Position numbers and translations under genes: made by a program. The notes under the pieces were generated by a model. It was not told the origin of the DNA. It searched no databases and saw nothing but the letters and a program-made list of their open reading frames with translations. This document shows positions 1 through 8,476 of a DNA stretch of 64,000 nucleotides, one piece after another. The stretch comes from AG-12 sp035531535 (lineage in GTDB: Bacteria; Chloroflexota; Dormibacteria; Aeolococcales; Bog-877), in NCBI GenBank assembly GCA_035531535.1, contig DATKSV010000008.1, forward strand, positions 7,577 to 71,576. Direction: 5' to 3'. Every line of letters begins with the position of its first letter. Position 1 is the first letter of the stretch.

Positions 1-1200
1 ATCAAGATAGCGGCGCCCGTCGGCGTCATAGAGCCAGACCCCCTCGCCCCGGACCAGATGTAGGGGCGGGTCGTAAAACAGCGGCGAGAGGGCGGCCCCC
101 AGGAGCCGGCGCCGACGCTCAACCAACGACTCGATCGGAGCGGTGACGGGGATCGGGCGGATCCGCTCGCCTCTGGCGACGGACTGGACCAGCTGCCGCC
201 ACTTCGGCAACCCGGCCGCGGCCGCCGTCTCGAACATTCCCCACAAGCCCCGCTGCCAAGAGCTCACATAGGCGGCGCTGGCCGGGCACCTGGCCAACCT
301 CCAGCTGGAGATGATCGCCAGGGCGGCCCAGCGACCCAACAGGAAGTCTGGCAGCAGTTCCACCTCCTGGTCCTCGAGCGGAGTTATCGAGCTGAAGCCC
401 GCGACCAAGCGGCCCAGCGCGGCCAGCCCGTCTGGGCGGGCGAGCGCGGACTCGGCACAGATCGCCAGCTCAGCGACCAGCGCCGAATGCGCGACATCCC
501 CGAAGTCCAGGATCCCGCTCACCACCTGCTCTTGGTCGAAGACCAGATTGCTGAGGGAGAGGTCATTGTGGATCACCTGGGCCCGCAGCCCCGGGAAGGC
601 CGCTTGAGCGTGGTCACCGAAATCCTCCAGGGCCATTGCCACCAGGGCTCGGTGCCTGGGGTCCTGGACCCCCTCCAGGAGAGGTTTGAGCTCCAGGAGG
701 TGTCGCAAGTTCCACACCGATGGCCTGGCTGCGGCGGGGTGGAAGAAGCCGCGCAGGGATCGGGTCAGCCGGGCGGCACAGACTCCCAACCCCCACAGTG
801 CTTCTGGCGTCAGCTCCTGGATCTCCAGATGCCGCCCCGGCATGAAGGTGAACATGCGGACCAGCTGCCGCCCACCGACCTCGTCAGCTACCTCCGCCTG
901 GCTCCGACCGCCCGGGATCGGCCGCATGAGGGGCAGGCCTGGATCGACCTGGGCCGCGTGGAGCATCGCTCTGGCCTGGAGTTGGAGCGCATCGTCACCG
1001 TCCTTTGGATTGCTCACCTTGAGCACGAAGGCGCGACCGTCGGCGACGACGATTCGGAAGTTCTGGTCACGCTCGCTGACCAGCGGAGTGGCTCGGCCCA
1101 CGATCCCGAAATGGCTGGCTGCGATGGCCTCCGCCGCCACCAGGGTCAGCTCGGGCGCCGGCGCCTCCAGCTGTCCCAGCACCCAGCCGTCGCCAGCCAT
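1..1200 (-). CDS. APH-type kinase fused to class-III aminotransferase (3' part beyond window)
   Basis: The frame is open from an ATG at 1198-1200 to base 1 with no stop, so about 400 residues of a longer protein are visible. Residues 1-350 have the aminoglycoside/choline phosphotransferase fold: the catalytic loop HNDLSLSN (about 211-218) and the metal-binding DFGD (about 232-235). From about residue 362 the chain reads as the start of a class-III PLP aminotransferase (RRRRLLG, then HLVRGEGVWLYDADGRRYLD at the very edge). Fusions of an APH kinase to such an aminotransferase are known in bacteria, sometimes with an M23 peptidase domain between the two; here the join is direct. Family knowledge suggests phosphorylation of an amino alcohol or similar small molecule followed by PLP chemistry, but the substrate is unknown. 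The PLP lysine lies outside the window. It is transcribed after the cysteine-desulfurase-like gene with a 100-base gap. Confidence 0.8.
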   Translation of the reverse strand, partial: MAGDGWVLGQLEAPAPELTLVAAEAIAASHFGIVGRATPLVSERDQNFRIVVADGRAFVLKVSNPKDGDDALQLQARAMLHAAQVDPGLPLMRPIPGGRSQAEVADEVGGRQLVRMFTFMPGRHLEIQELTPEALWGLGVCAARLTRSLRGFFHPAAARPSVWNLRHLLELKPLLEGVQDPRHRALVAMALEDFGDHAQAAFPGLRAQVIHNDLSLSNLVFDQEQVVSGILDFGDVAHSALVAELAICAESALARPDGLAALGRLVAGFSSITPLEDQEVELLPDFLLGRWAALAIISSWRLARCPASAAYVSSWQRGLWGMFETAAAAGLPKWRQLVQSVARGERIRPIPVTAPIESLVERRRRLLGAALSPLFYDPPLHLVRGEGVWLYDADGRRYLD

Positions 1201-1300
1201 CAAACCGGACCCGAACCGAGCCGGCCGAGCGCGCGAGCACGGTCCCCCTGGGGAAGGTCGCGGTGAGGACGGGCGCCGACCTGACCGGCTCCGGGAGCGG

Positions 1301-2530
1301 TCAATCGGCCAATTCGGCGAGGCCGGCCAGCAGCCGGTCCACATCGGACCCATCGTTGTAATGGACCAGCCCCGCGCGCACGGCGCTCCCGGAATCCCTG
1401 ATCCCGAGCGCTCCCGTCACCTCCCAGGCGTAGTTGTCGCCGCTCCACACGTTGACATGACGGCGCGCCAGGGCGGCCGCCACCTGGTCGGGAGTGCGGC
1501 CGCGAACCGTGAAGTAGGCGGTCGGCGCCCGGTCCTCCGCGCGTCCATGCAAGGTGACGTGAGCCATCTCCTCCAGTCCGCCCAAAAGCACGGCAAAGAG
1601 CCGCGACTCATAGGCCTCGACCGCGGTCATGGCGGTCAGGAGGCGCTGCCTCCTGGTCCCCACGCCACCTTGGACCAGGTTGGTCAGGTGCTCGACCGCG
1701 GCCGTAACCCCGGCCAGATCGGCAAATGCGGGCGTACCTTTTTCGAAGCGCTCCGGCACCTCCTCTGGCGAGGGGACCAACTTATCCGGGTGGATGCTCT
1801 CCAGGAGCGCCGGATCGGCCACCACCGCTCCGACATGGGGGCCGCACCACTTGTAGGCGCTGGTCGCGTAGAAGTCGGCCCCCAAGGCGGCCACGTCGAT
1901 GGGCCCGTGCGGGGTGGCGTGGACCCCGTCGACATACGTGAGAGCGCCAGCCCGATGGGCCGTCGCCGTGATCCGGGCAACTTCGGGGCGGATTCCGAGC
2001 ACGTTGCTGGCCGCGGTCACCGCCACCAACTTGGTGCGGGGACCCACCAACTCGGCGTACTGAGCGCTGTCCAGCTGACCGGTCCCGGGGTCCACCAGAG
2101 CCCAACGGACCCGGGCGCCCACCCTCTCGGCGGCCTGTACCCACGGTCGCACGTCGGCGTCGTGATCCAGCTGGGAGACCACCACCTCATCGCCCGGGCC
2201 CCAGGTCTTGGCGAGGGCGTAGGAGAGCCGGTAGGTGAGAGTGGTCATGTTGGGTCCCAGGATGACCCCGCCCGCCACTCCCCCCACCAGATCGGCGACC
2301 GCCTGCCTCGCCTCGGCCACGATGGCCTCACTGCGAAGGCTGGCAGGGAAGGCGCCCCCGGTGTTGCCGAGCCCACCGGTGTAGGCCCCGGCGATGGCGT
2401 CGATCACCATCTGAGGCACCTGGGTCCCGGCCGCGCCGTCCAAATACGCGTAACCATCGCGAAGGGCGGGGAACTGGGAGCGCACCTGCCCTGGTTCCAG
2501 GGTGGCTGTAGGGGTTGAGAGCGGACTCAT
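1301..2530 (-). CDS. Cysteine desulfurase-like PLP enzyme (class-V aminotransferase)
   Basis: The product is 409 residues with a class-V aminotransferase fold. It shows the N-terminal YLDGAAGTQVP, an aspartate stretch DGVHATPH (from about 201) and the PLP lysine in TSAYKWCGPHVG (Lys about 227). This pattern matches the cysteine desulfurase-like subfamily related to SufS, whose members are often not iron-sulfur assembly enzymes; no suf or isc genes are nearby. The ATG at 2528-2530 has AGGAG upstream. The substrate is not predictable: it could be a cysteine desulfurase, a selenocysteine lyase-like enzyme or an isopenicillin-epimerase-type enzyme. It may share a transcript with the kinase/aminotransferase fusion that follows, which would place two PLP enzymes together. 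Confidence 0.85.
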   Translation of the reverse strand: MSPLSTPTATLEPGQVRSQFPALRDGYAYLDGAAGTQVPQMVIDAIAGAYTGGLGNTGGAFPASLRSEAIVAEARQAVADLVGGVAGGVILGPNMTTLTYRLSYALAKTWGPGDEVVVSQLDHDADVRPWVQAAERVGARVRWALVDPGTGQLDSAQYAELVGPRTKLVAVTAASNVLGIRPEVARITATAHRAGALTYVDGVHATPHGPIDVAALGADFYATSAYKWCGPHVGAVVADPALLESIHPDKLVPSPEEVPERFEKGTPAFADLAGVTAAVEHLTNLVQGGVGTRRQRLLTAMTAVEAYESRLFAVLLGGLEEMAHVTLHGRAEDRAPTAYFTVRGRTPDQVAAALARRHVNVWSGDNYAWEVTGALGIRDSGSAVRAGLVHYNDGSDVDRLLAGLAELAD

Positions 2531-2709
2531 CTGGGCATGTCTCCTGCCAAACCAGGGCCGGCCACGATGCTCAGGGCCGGCCGCCCGGCGATGTGCCTAA
2601 CGGGCCGCTGGAACGAGGCGGCGCCCCTTTCCGAGCCGGGATCACGAGTGATGAACACGCCATGGAGGATACTCCAGGCCCACGGGCCCTCGGTAAGACT
2701 CCCCGGGCC

Positions 2710-3510
2710 TCAGGAGTAGCCGGCGCCGGCGCCGCCGTCGACCAGCAGGATGGCGCCGTCCACGAAGCTGGCCCCACCCTGGCCGAGGAACGCGATCACC
2801 TCCGCCACCTCTCTGCCTTGGGCGTACCGACCCAGGGGAGACGGCGTCCAGCGGGCCGGGTCCTCAGCACTGGACTCGGGGTCGTCCAGGGTGCCCATGT
2901 AGCGCATCCCCGGGACGGTGTCGCCAGGGCAGACCACGTTGACGCGGATTCCCTGCGGGGCGAGATCGACGGCCAGCATCCGGCCCATCATGTTCACCGC
3001 CGCCTTGGACACCGAGTAGGCGCCCAGGGGAACGTCCCCGCGCACCCCGGAGTCCGATGAGACCAGCACCACTGCGGACGGGCTCGTCTCAGCCAGCAGA
3101 CGGCGAGCCGCCTGAACCTGGATCAGATAGCCCAGCACGTTGGTCGCCAGGAGCCTCTCCAGCTGAGTTGGAGGAGTGTCGATGAGCGATGCGACCACGC
3201 CCACGCCGGCATTGGCCACCAGCAGGTCCAGGCGGCCGAAGCGCTCTCGGACGGTATCCACCGCAGCCGCTGCCGCAGCTGGATCGCGGGCGTCACAGAC
3301 CACAAAGTGGGCGTCCGCCCCGACCGCCCGGAGCCCGGCTGCAGCCGCCTCACCGCGGATCGAATCCCTGCCCGTGAGCACCAGGCCGAACCCGTCCTGG
3401 CCGAGTCGCTCGGCAGTCGCCAGCCCGATGCCGGAGGTGCCGCCCGTGATCAGCGCCGCTCGCCCAGAGGGCTCGGCCCCGGGCCGTATGAGTGGGCCCT
3501 GGGCTGACAT
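2710..3510 (-). CDS. SDR family NAD(P)-dependent oxidoreductase
   Basis: This 266-residue classical short-chain dehydrogenase has the dinucleotide motif TGGTSGIG near residue 22, the structural NAG (NAGVGV), a catalytic Ser in LVSSDSG, and the YSVSK pair (Tyr/Lys). It ends FVDGAILLVDGG, typical of FabG-like SDRs. It probably oxidises or reduces a hydroxyl/keto group using NAD(P)H in the cytoplasm; nothing in the sequence fixes the substrate. The ATG at 3508-3510 is the first in frame. It sits alone between the cysteine-desulfurase-like gene (180 bases away) and the propeller lipoprotein (136 bases away), so an operon is possible but not shown. Confidence 0.85.
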   Translation of the reverse strand: MSAQGPLIRPGAEPSGRAALITGGTSGIGLATAERLGQDGFGLVLTGRDSIRGEAAAAGLRAVGADAHFVVCDARDPAAAAAAVDTVRERFGRLDLLVANAGVGVVASLIDTPPTQLERLLATNVLGYLIQVQAARRLLAETSPSAVVLVSSDSGVRGDVPLGAYSVSKAAVNMMGRMLAVDLAPQGIRVNVVCPGDTVPGMRYMGTLDDPESSAEDPARWTPSPLGRYAQGREVAEVIAFLGQGGASFVDGAILLVDGGAGAGYS

Positions 3511-3645
3511 GGCAGGGCATGCTACCAGAGGAGCTGGCCACCCCGGCCAGGCTTGGGGGAGCGGTCAGGCCGTCGTCGCGTCCCACCCTCCTCAACCGGG
3601 CCGGTGCTGGCGGCGCCCCTGGCCGTTGCCGTTCGGATGGGAGTT

Positions 3646-5676
3646 TCAGCCGGTGCCGGTGTGGGTCGGCGTCGATCCATTGGCCATCAGCAGGTCGAAC
3701 CCGTCCGGGTCGTTGAGCAGGCCTGGCGTGGTCCCTGAGACGCCCCTGACACCGTACTGCCAGACGGCGGCCCCAGTGGCGGGGTCGATGGCGATCATGC
3801 GGTCATTGCTGTCATCGTTGAGCATGAAGACGCCGCTCGGCAGCAGCTCCACCAGCGAGGGCGTGTTCAGCGCGCCGGGGCCGGAGGCGACCGCATATCG
3901 GTACAGGACCTGGCCCTGACGGTTGAACTCCATGATCACACCGGGCTTGGTATAGCCGGCGATCAGGTAGCGGTTGGGCCCGATCTGCTGCGGGTCGGAG
4001 GGGTAGGTCAGGGGCAGATGGGTGGTCCAGACCAGCTTGCCGGTGGTGGTGTACTCGCTCACCCACGAGCCGTTGATCTCGGAGATCAGGATGTTCCCGT
4101 TGGGCAGGGGTGTGTCCCCGTTGGGCGAGCCCAGATGGGTTGGCGGCAGGTGCGTGCAGGAACCCGTGGTCCCGATCTGGCGGGCCAGAGTGCCGTTGGG
4201 ATTGATGATCAGGACTCGACAGTTGCCAATGTCGGCGACCGAGATCTGGCCGCTCTTGAGCTGGTAGGCGTCGTCGGGGGTGTGCAGGTAGCCGGGGGCG
4301 CTGCCGGCCACGCCGGGATGCCCGTAGGTCCACAGCACCCGGCCCGACGGATAGGCGATCTTGACGATCTCCTGGTAGCTCTCCATGTTCATCACTATGG
4401 CCGTCCCGTGATCCGCAAAGAAGGCGTCGTCAGGGTAGACGAATCCCCCCGGCGGCGGCGGCGCCGTGGCGCTGGGGTACCGCCAGATGATCTGCCCCAG
4501 GGGGTTGACGAGCAGGACCTGATTGCTCCCCGCGTCCGCGATCAGAAGGTCTCCGCCGAAGAAGGGGGAGCCGGCTCCGACCGCGCCGGCGGTGCCGAAG
4601 CCCAGGTTGGGGATCAGCATCTGAACGGCGGCCACGGTGCCGGCGGCGGTCTCCCCGCCCACCAGCCAGGCTCGCGGACCGACGGTCGCGATGGCCGCAT
4701 GGGACACCGGCACCCGCAGCACCCCGGCTGCGAGCGCCCGCTCAGATGTGGGGTCGAACGCCCAGATCGCCGGGTTGGGAGCCGTGCCCCCGGCGGCGGA
4801 GCTCTCGCCCCCCATCACGTACATGACTCCCTGGAGGGTGGCCGCGCTGGCGCCCGTGACCGGCTCCGGGAGGGCTCCAACCACCCTGGCGGTGTGCGTG
4901 GCGGGGTCGATCAGCTGGACTGAGGCGGTCGGCTCACCGTTGGCCGTCTGGCCGCCGAAGACGTAGATGCGGCCGCCCAGAGCGGCTACGGCTGGATAGC
5001 GAACCGGGATCGGGAGGGTTGCCACCGCCGTGAAGTTGGTCCCGTTGGTGGTAGCCAGCACGGTGGGATCGAAACTGGCGCCGTCGTACCCGCCCACGAC
5101 GTAGGCGGTTCCGCCCACCACCGCAGTGGCGGAGTCGGATCGCGCCTGAGGCAGGTTGCCGCTCAAGGTAGCCGCCCCCAGGGTGCCCGGGAGCGCCTGT
5201 ACCGCCGCGGAGCTGGCCACAGTGCCACCCCCAAAGACCACATCCCGGCCCCTCAGGACGGCGCCGGAAGCGTCGTGTAAGGGGCCGGTCAGGGAGCCCG
5301 AGTAGGTCAGCGCCCCACTCGTGGTGTTGAGGGTGTAGACACCCGCTGCGGACGTCCCGCCAGCTGCCAGCCCGCCGAGAATCGTCAGCTGTCCGGACGC
5401 AGGACCGGGCAGGAGCACCTCGCGGCTGAGAGGTGCCGCCAGCGACCACGGCAACACGCCTGACTCAGCGGCCGGCAACTTAGGAGCGGGCCTGCCTACG
5501 GCCGAGTGCGTCGGAGTGGCTCTGGCGGTGGCTCGGGTCACCACCCCACAGCTGGCCATCGTGACGCCAACAACGGCCACCGCCGCTACCCTGGCGAACC
5601 GGCCACGGCGGCTGGCACCCACCCACGGCACGATGCGGGTGGCAACGGGGCCCAAGCCGGAGTCAGCGGCTGACAT
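3646..5676 (-). CDS. Kelch/beta-propeller lipoprotein
   Basis: From the ATG at 5674-5676 the product is 676 residues. It begins with a basic stretch, a hydrophobic segment and a lipobox ending VTMASC (Cys about 43), so it should be an exported lipoprotein. Residues about 100-370 carry repeated kelch-like blades (AYVVGGYDG, IYVFGGQ, MYVMGGES). The second half (about 380-670) changes to NHL/PQQ-like repeats (LLIADAGSNQVLLVNP, ISVADIGNCRVLIINPNG, RMIAIDPATGAAVW), giving two propellers in tandem. A GTG at 5752-5754 would add 26 residues before the signal peptide, so I prefer the ATG. No catalytic residues are recognisable; surface binding or scaffolding is the likely role. The arylsulfotransferase family has a similar propeller but its active site is not seen here. 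Confidence 0.75.
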   Translation of the reverse strand: MSAADSGLGPVATRIVPWVGASRRGRFARVAAVAVVGVTMASCGVVTRATARATPTHSAVGRPAPKLPAAESGVLPWSLAAPLSREVLLPGPASGQLTILGGLAAGGTSAAGVYTLNTTSGALTYSGSLTGPLHDASGAVLRGRDVVFGGGTVASSAAVQALPGTLGAATLSGNLPQARSDSATAVVGGTAYVVGGYDGASFDPTVLATTNGTNFTAVATLPIPVRYPAVAALGGRIYVFGGQTANGEPTASVQLIDPATHTARVVGALPEPVTGASAATLQGVMYVMGGESSAAGGTAPNPAIWAFDPTSERALAAGVLRVPVSHAAIATVGPRAWLVGGETAAGTVAAVQMLIPNLGFGTAGAVGAGSPFFGGDLLIADAGSNQVLLVNPLGQIIWRYPSATAPPPPGGFVYPDDAFFADHGTAIVMNMESYQEIVKIAYPSGRVLWTYGHPGVAGSAPGYLHTPDDAYQLKSGQISVADIGNCRVLIINPNGTLARQIGTTGSCTHLPPTHLGSPNGDTPLPNGNILISEINGSWVSEYTTTGKLVWTTHLPLTYPSDPQQIGPNRYLIAGYTKPGVIMEFNRQGQVLYRYAVASGPGALNTPSLVELLPSGVFMLNDDSNDRMIAIDPATGAAVWQYGVRGVSGTTPGLLNDPDGFDLLMANGSTPTHTGTG

Positions 5677-5820
5677 GGGGAAGTCGACGCGGCACAATTT
5701 GGGCTCCCTCTTCAAGCAGGCTCCGACACTGCCGGAAACCCCGGCACCCAGCACAACAGCTTAGAGGAGTTGGCGGAGCAGCCCCGCGGGCATCCCGAGG
5801 CGAGCCCCGAAGTGACCACG

Positions 5821-6066
5821 TCATGGCGGTCCCGGCGGAGCAGCGGGGGCGCCTTTGCGACTGGGCTGGCGGTCAAGGCTGAGCGCCAGAGCCGGGCAGG
5901 CGGTCCGGGCGCGAGCGCCCTGCCGCTGGAGCCAGCGCGGCAGCGGTGTTGGCGAGATGATCGGGAAGCCCCAGTCGTCGAGGACGATCGCCTCCGGCAA
6001 GATCTCAGCGCAGAGCCCGTGGCCCACGCAGCGGGTGGGGTCCACGTTGAGGAAGCGCTCGCTCAC
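5821..6066 (-). CDS. Single-cluster ferredoxin (3Fe-4S type)
   Basis: This small protein of 81 residues starts at a GTG (6064-6066) overlapping the stop of the NuoF-like gene by four bases (GTGA). It contains DPTRCVGHGLCAEILPEAI and later ACPALAL: a Cys-x5-Cys pair plus a distal Cys-Pro, the pattern of the single-cluster 3Fe-4S (or 4Fe-4S) ferredoxins that serve P450s and similar oxidoreductases. Translational coupling to the flavoprotein argues that it is the soluble electron carrier of this operon, taking electrons from or giving them to the NuoF-like subunit. The C-terminal tail is basic and proline/alanine-rich without recognisable function. It is the last gene of the operon. Confidence 0.8.
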   Translation of the reverse strand: MSERFLNVDPTRCVGHGLCAEILPEAIVLDDWGFPIISPTPLPRWLQRQGARARTACPALALSLDRQPSRKGAPAAPPGPP

Positions 6067-7370
6067 CCTGGCTCCGGCAGCGGCAGCGTAGAAGGCGCGC
6101 CACCACCGCAGTGCCCGCGCCGATGCTGCTCCAGCTCGTCGGCAAAGGCCAGCAGGGTGGAGCGGACCAGATTGACGACCCCGTCGGGGTGTCGGCACGC
6201 GCCCCTGCCAACGATCTGCCCTGACCAGCGCAATATCCGATCGCTGACCTCCCGGCCTCCGGCCCAGGGCCGAGCCAACTCGCCCATGGCGCCGGCCAGA
6301 GCGGGCAGCCCCAGACGGCACGGCCCGCACTGGTCCGCGCTCTGGCGAGCCATCCAGTCGACCACCAGGTGAGCCTCCCGCAGTCCGCAGGCGCCGGGCG
6401 CCAACAGGTGCAGCACCCCGGCTCCCGGCGAGGCGTGGAGAGGCGCCAGAGCCCGGCGCGACAATTCCGCGGTGGCAATCTGCGCTGGCAGCAGCCACGA
6501 CCCAAAGTAGCCCCCGACCAAGAGCGCGGGTGCGGCCGGCTCTGCTCCCGCCGCTTCGAGCAGGGCGGAGATCCGGATACCGATGGGGACCTCGTACACC
6601 CCGGGACGACCAACCGCGCCGCTGAGGCTGACCATCATGGTGCCCGGCTCATCCGCGGTCCCGCGGCTGCGGAACCACTCGGGCCCGAAGCGAGCGACCA
6701 GCCCCAGGTGGGCCAGCGTCTCCACGTTCTGAACCAGGGTGGGTCGGCCCCGCCAGCCGCGCTCCACCAGTCTTTGGCGCTGGTAGCGAGGCCGCGCGGG
6801 CCCGCCCTCGAGCCAGCTCACCAGAGCCGTCTCCTCTCCGCCAACGAAATTCCTGGGGCCGAGGACAAGCTCCACCTTGGGCCCATGGGGCCCATGGCGG
6901 GGACGGTCGACCAGGGCGGCCGTGACGCTCCGCCAGGCTGCCTGAGAGGGCACCACCAAGAAGCTGCGCTCGGCACGGGTCGCGACCGCGACGGTCTCCA
7001 ACCCATCCAGGACCAGATGCGGCCGCAGCCGCAGCAAAAGATCGTCCTTGCCCGCTGCGGGCTCGGTCTCGCTGCCGTTACCGACGACCACCACCCCGGA
7101 CACGCCCCGCTTCAAGGCGGCAGCCAGTTTGGTGGCGGCCGGGAATCCCGCACCTCCACGGCCTCTGAGACCGGAGCCACCGATGGCCCCTAGCAGGTTC
7201 CCTGGGGCCGTCCCGCGCAACACCTCGGAGATTGGGCCCCCCAAGCGCTCCCGGTGCTGCCCCCACGCTTCAGCCGTACCCCCACGCGGGCCGGCCAATA
7301 GGCGGAGCGCCCCGAACCCACCCCCGTCCACCGCCGCACCGGCTGACAGCTCGCGGTCGAGCGCAATCAT
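6063..7370 (-). CDS. NuoF-like (complex I 51-kDa type) flavoprotein
   Basis: This 435-residue protein resembles the NADH-binding subunit of complex I. The FMN/NADH region has LRGRGGAGFPAATK and GNGSETEPAAGKDDLL (residues about 65-110), a SLBB segment follows near GRPGVYEVPIG, and a C-terminal iron-sulfur domain holds QCGPCRLG and GRGACRHPDG. Canonical NuoF has C-x2-C-x2-C plus a distal Cys; here the first Cys position is Ala (SADQCGPCR), so the cluster is probably altered or has another ligand. There are no other complex I genes around. Its ATG overlaps the ferric-reductase stop (ATGA, 7367-7370) and its stop overlaps the ferredoxin start. It probably shuttles electrons between NAD(P)H or ferredoxin and the membrane partner. 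Confidence 0.8.
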   Translation of the reverse strand: MIALDRELSAGAAVDGGGFGALRLLAGPRGGTAEAWGQHRERLGGPISEVLRGTAPGNLLGAIGGSGLRGRGGAGFPAATKLAAALKRGVSGVVVVGNGSETEPAAGKDDLLLRLRPHLVLDGLETVAVATRAERSFLVVPSQAAWRSVTAALVDRPRHGPHGPKVELVLGPRNFVGGEETALVSWLEGGPARPRYQRQRLVERGWRGRPTLVQNVETLAHLGLVARFGPEWFRSRGTADEPGTMMVSLSGAVGRPGVYEVPIGIRISALLEAAGAEPAAPALLVGGYFGSWLLPAQIATAELSRRALAPLHASPGAGVLHLLAPGACGLREAHLVVDWMARQSADQCGPCRLGLPALAGAMGELARPWAGGREVSDRILRWSGQIVGRGACRHPDGVVNLVRSTLLAFADELEQHRRGHCGGGAPSTLPLPEPG

Positions 7371-8476
7371 CCGTCGTCCCCCGGCAACGAGCTGGCGGCG
7401 GACGGGGCGGTCCCGAAGTAGAGTTCGCCGACGACCCGCGAGGCGGTTGAACTGGAGTTGAGGACGAGCTCCGCTGGGACCACGGGACCGCCCGGGGACC
7501 GCAGACTCATGCCCACCACCGACCCCTGCAGGTTGACGATCGGGCCCTGATAGGTGGTGGCCACCCCCGCCGGACGATAGCTGGCGGTGCCACTGGCGTT
7601 GCTGAGACCCCCACCGCTGCTCGGCTGGCGCGTGAGCACCACTTGCAAAGAGCCCAGCGGCACGGTCCCGGAGATGGTCAGCGTGGCCAGATTCCCGCCC
7701 CCTGACTCAACCATGGTCCCGTTGAACCGCGCCACAAAGGGAGCGCCGGAGGCGGCGCTCGACCCGCCGGTTCGGGAGCCGGTTGCGCCCGTCGAAGCCA
7801 GGGCGGTGGTGGGAGTTCCCGCCCGAATCGCCCAACCCGACTGCAGAGGTCCCGATGCCGCCCAGGCAAGCACGGCCAAAGGAGCGGCGGCGGTGGCCAG
7901 CATCAGCCCGGCTCGCCACCCGGGGGCGGTCCTGACGGCCCGTCCCAGGCGGAACAGAACGGCGGCCACGACCAGACCGAGACATGCCATCTCATAGACG
8001 AAGGCCAGATTCCAGCGAGTGTCGGTGCCGGTCCCAACGGCATGGACGACCGCCAGTGGCCAGGACAGGTAGCCCAGCCAGTGGATCAGCCGCCACCAGC
8101 TCGGTCGCAGGCGGCCGCGCAGCAGGCTGGTCGCCACCACCGCCACGAGCAGATCCAGGCTGAGAGTACCCAGGCCCAGCCAGACCGGTCGATAGGGGCT
8201 GACGAACGGGACCAGGACGGCCCACCATCCCACCGGCACGAAGGGGTCGAGTTCTATCGTGACCACATGGATGACCAGCAGGAGCACCGCCAGCAGCGCG
8301 AGGTTGCGGTGCAGCCCCTGGACCACGAAGCGCGGCCAACCGGGAGGGTGCCAGCCGCCCTGGATGGCGATCCCCAGGACCAAGTTGAGGGAGAGCAGGC
8401 CGAGCAGAACCAGGCCGCTCCCCCGGGCCAGGTACCAGAGCGCATTGGTGTTGATCCCGGCCACCAAAGGCACCAT
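7367..8476 (-). CDS. Ferric-reductase-like transmembrane protein with extracytoplasmic beta-rich tail
   Basis: From the ATG at 8474-8476, which overlaps the apbE stop (ATGA), the product is 369 residues. The first half holds about six membrane helices of the ferric reductase/MsrQ type, with candidate haem histidines in LHRNLALL and LVIHVVTIE and a second pair in LIHWLGYL and AVVHAVG. After the last helix a Ser/Thr/Gly-rich linker (containing STGATGS) leads to a beta-rich domain of about 110 residues without a match I recognise. The likely role is transmembrane electron transfer through two haems to an acceptor outside the membrane. An upstream in-frame start at 8512 exists but lies inside apbE. 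The linker sequence loosely resembles an FMN-attachment motif; this is only a suggestion. Confidence 0.78.
   Translation of the reverse strand: MVPLVAGINTNALWYLARGSGLVLLGLLSLNLVLGIAIQGGWHPPGWPRFVVQGLHRNLALLAVLLLVIHVVTIELDPFVPVGWWAVLVPFVSPYRPVWLGLGTLSLDLLVAVVATSLLRGRLRPSWWRLIHWLGYLSWPLAVVHAVGTGTDTRWNLAFVYEMACLGLVVAAVLFRLGRAVRTAPGWRAGLMLATAAAPLAVLAWAASGPLQSGWAIRAGTPTTALASTGATGSRTGGSSAASGAPFVARFNGTMVESGGGNLATLTISGTVPLGSLQVVLTRQPSSGGGLSNASGTASYRPAGVATTYQGPIVNLQGSVVGMSLRSPGGPVVPAELVLNSSSTASRVVGELYFGTAPSAASSLPGDDG

Noticed and set aside
686..2518. Long plus-strand open frame opposite the kinase fusion and cysteine-desulfurase-like genes
   Set aside because: It is antisense to two genes with clear family motifs; its own translation is Arg/Gly/Pro/His-rich with no recognisable domain, as expected from GC-rich shadow frames.
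6063..7370. Subunit of respiratory complex I
   Set aside because: No other nuo genes are nearby, one cluster Cys is missing, and the gene is coupled to ferric-reductase-like and ferredoxin genes.
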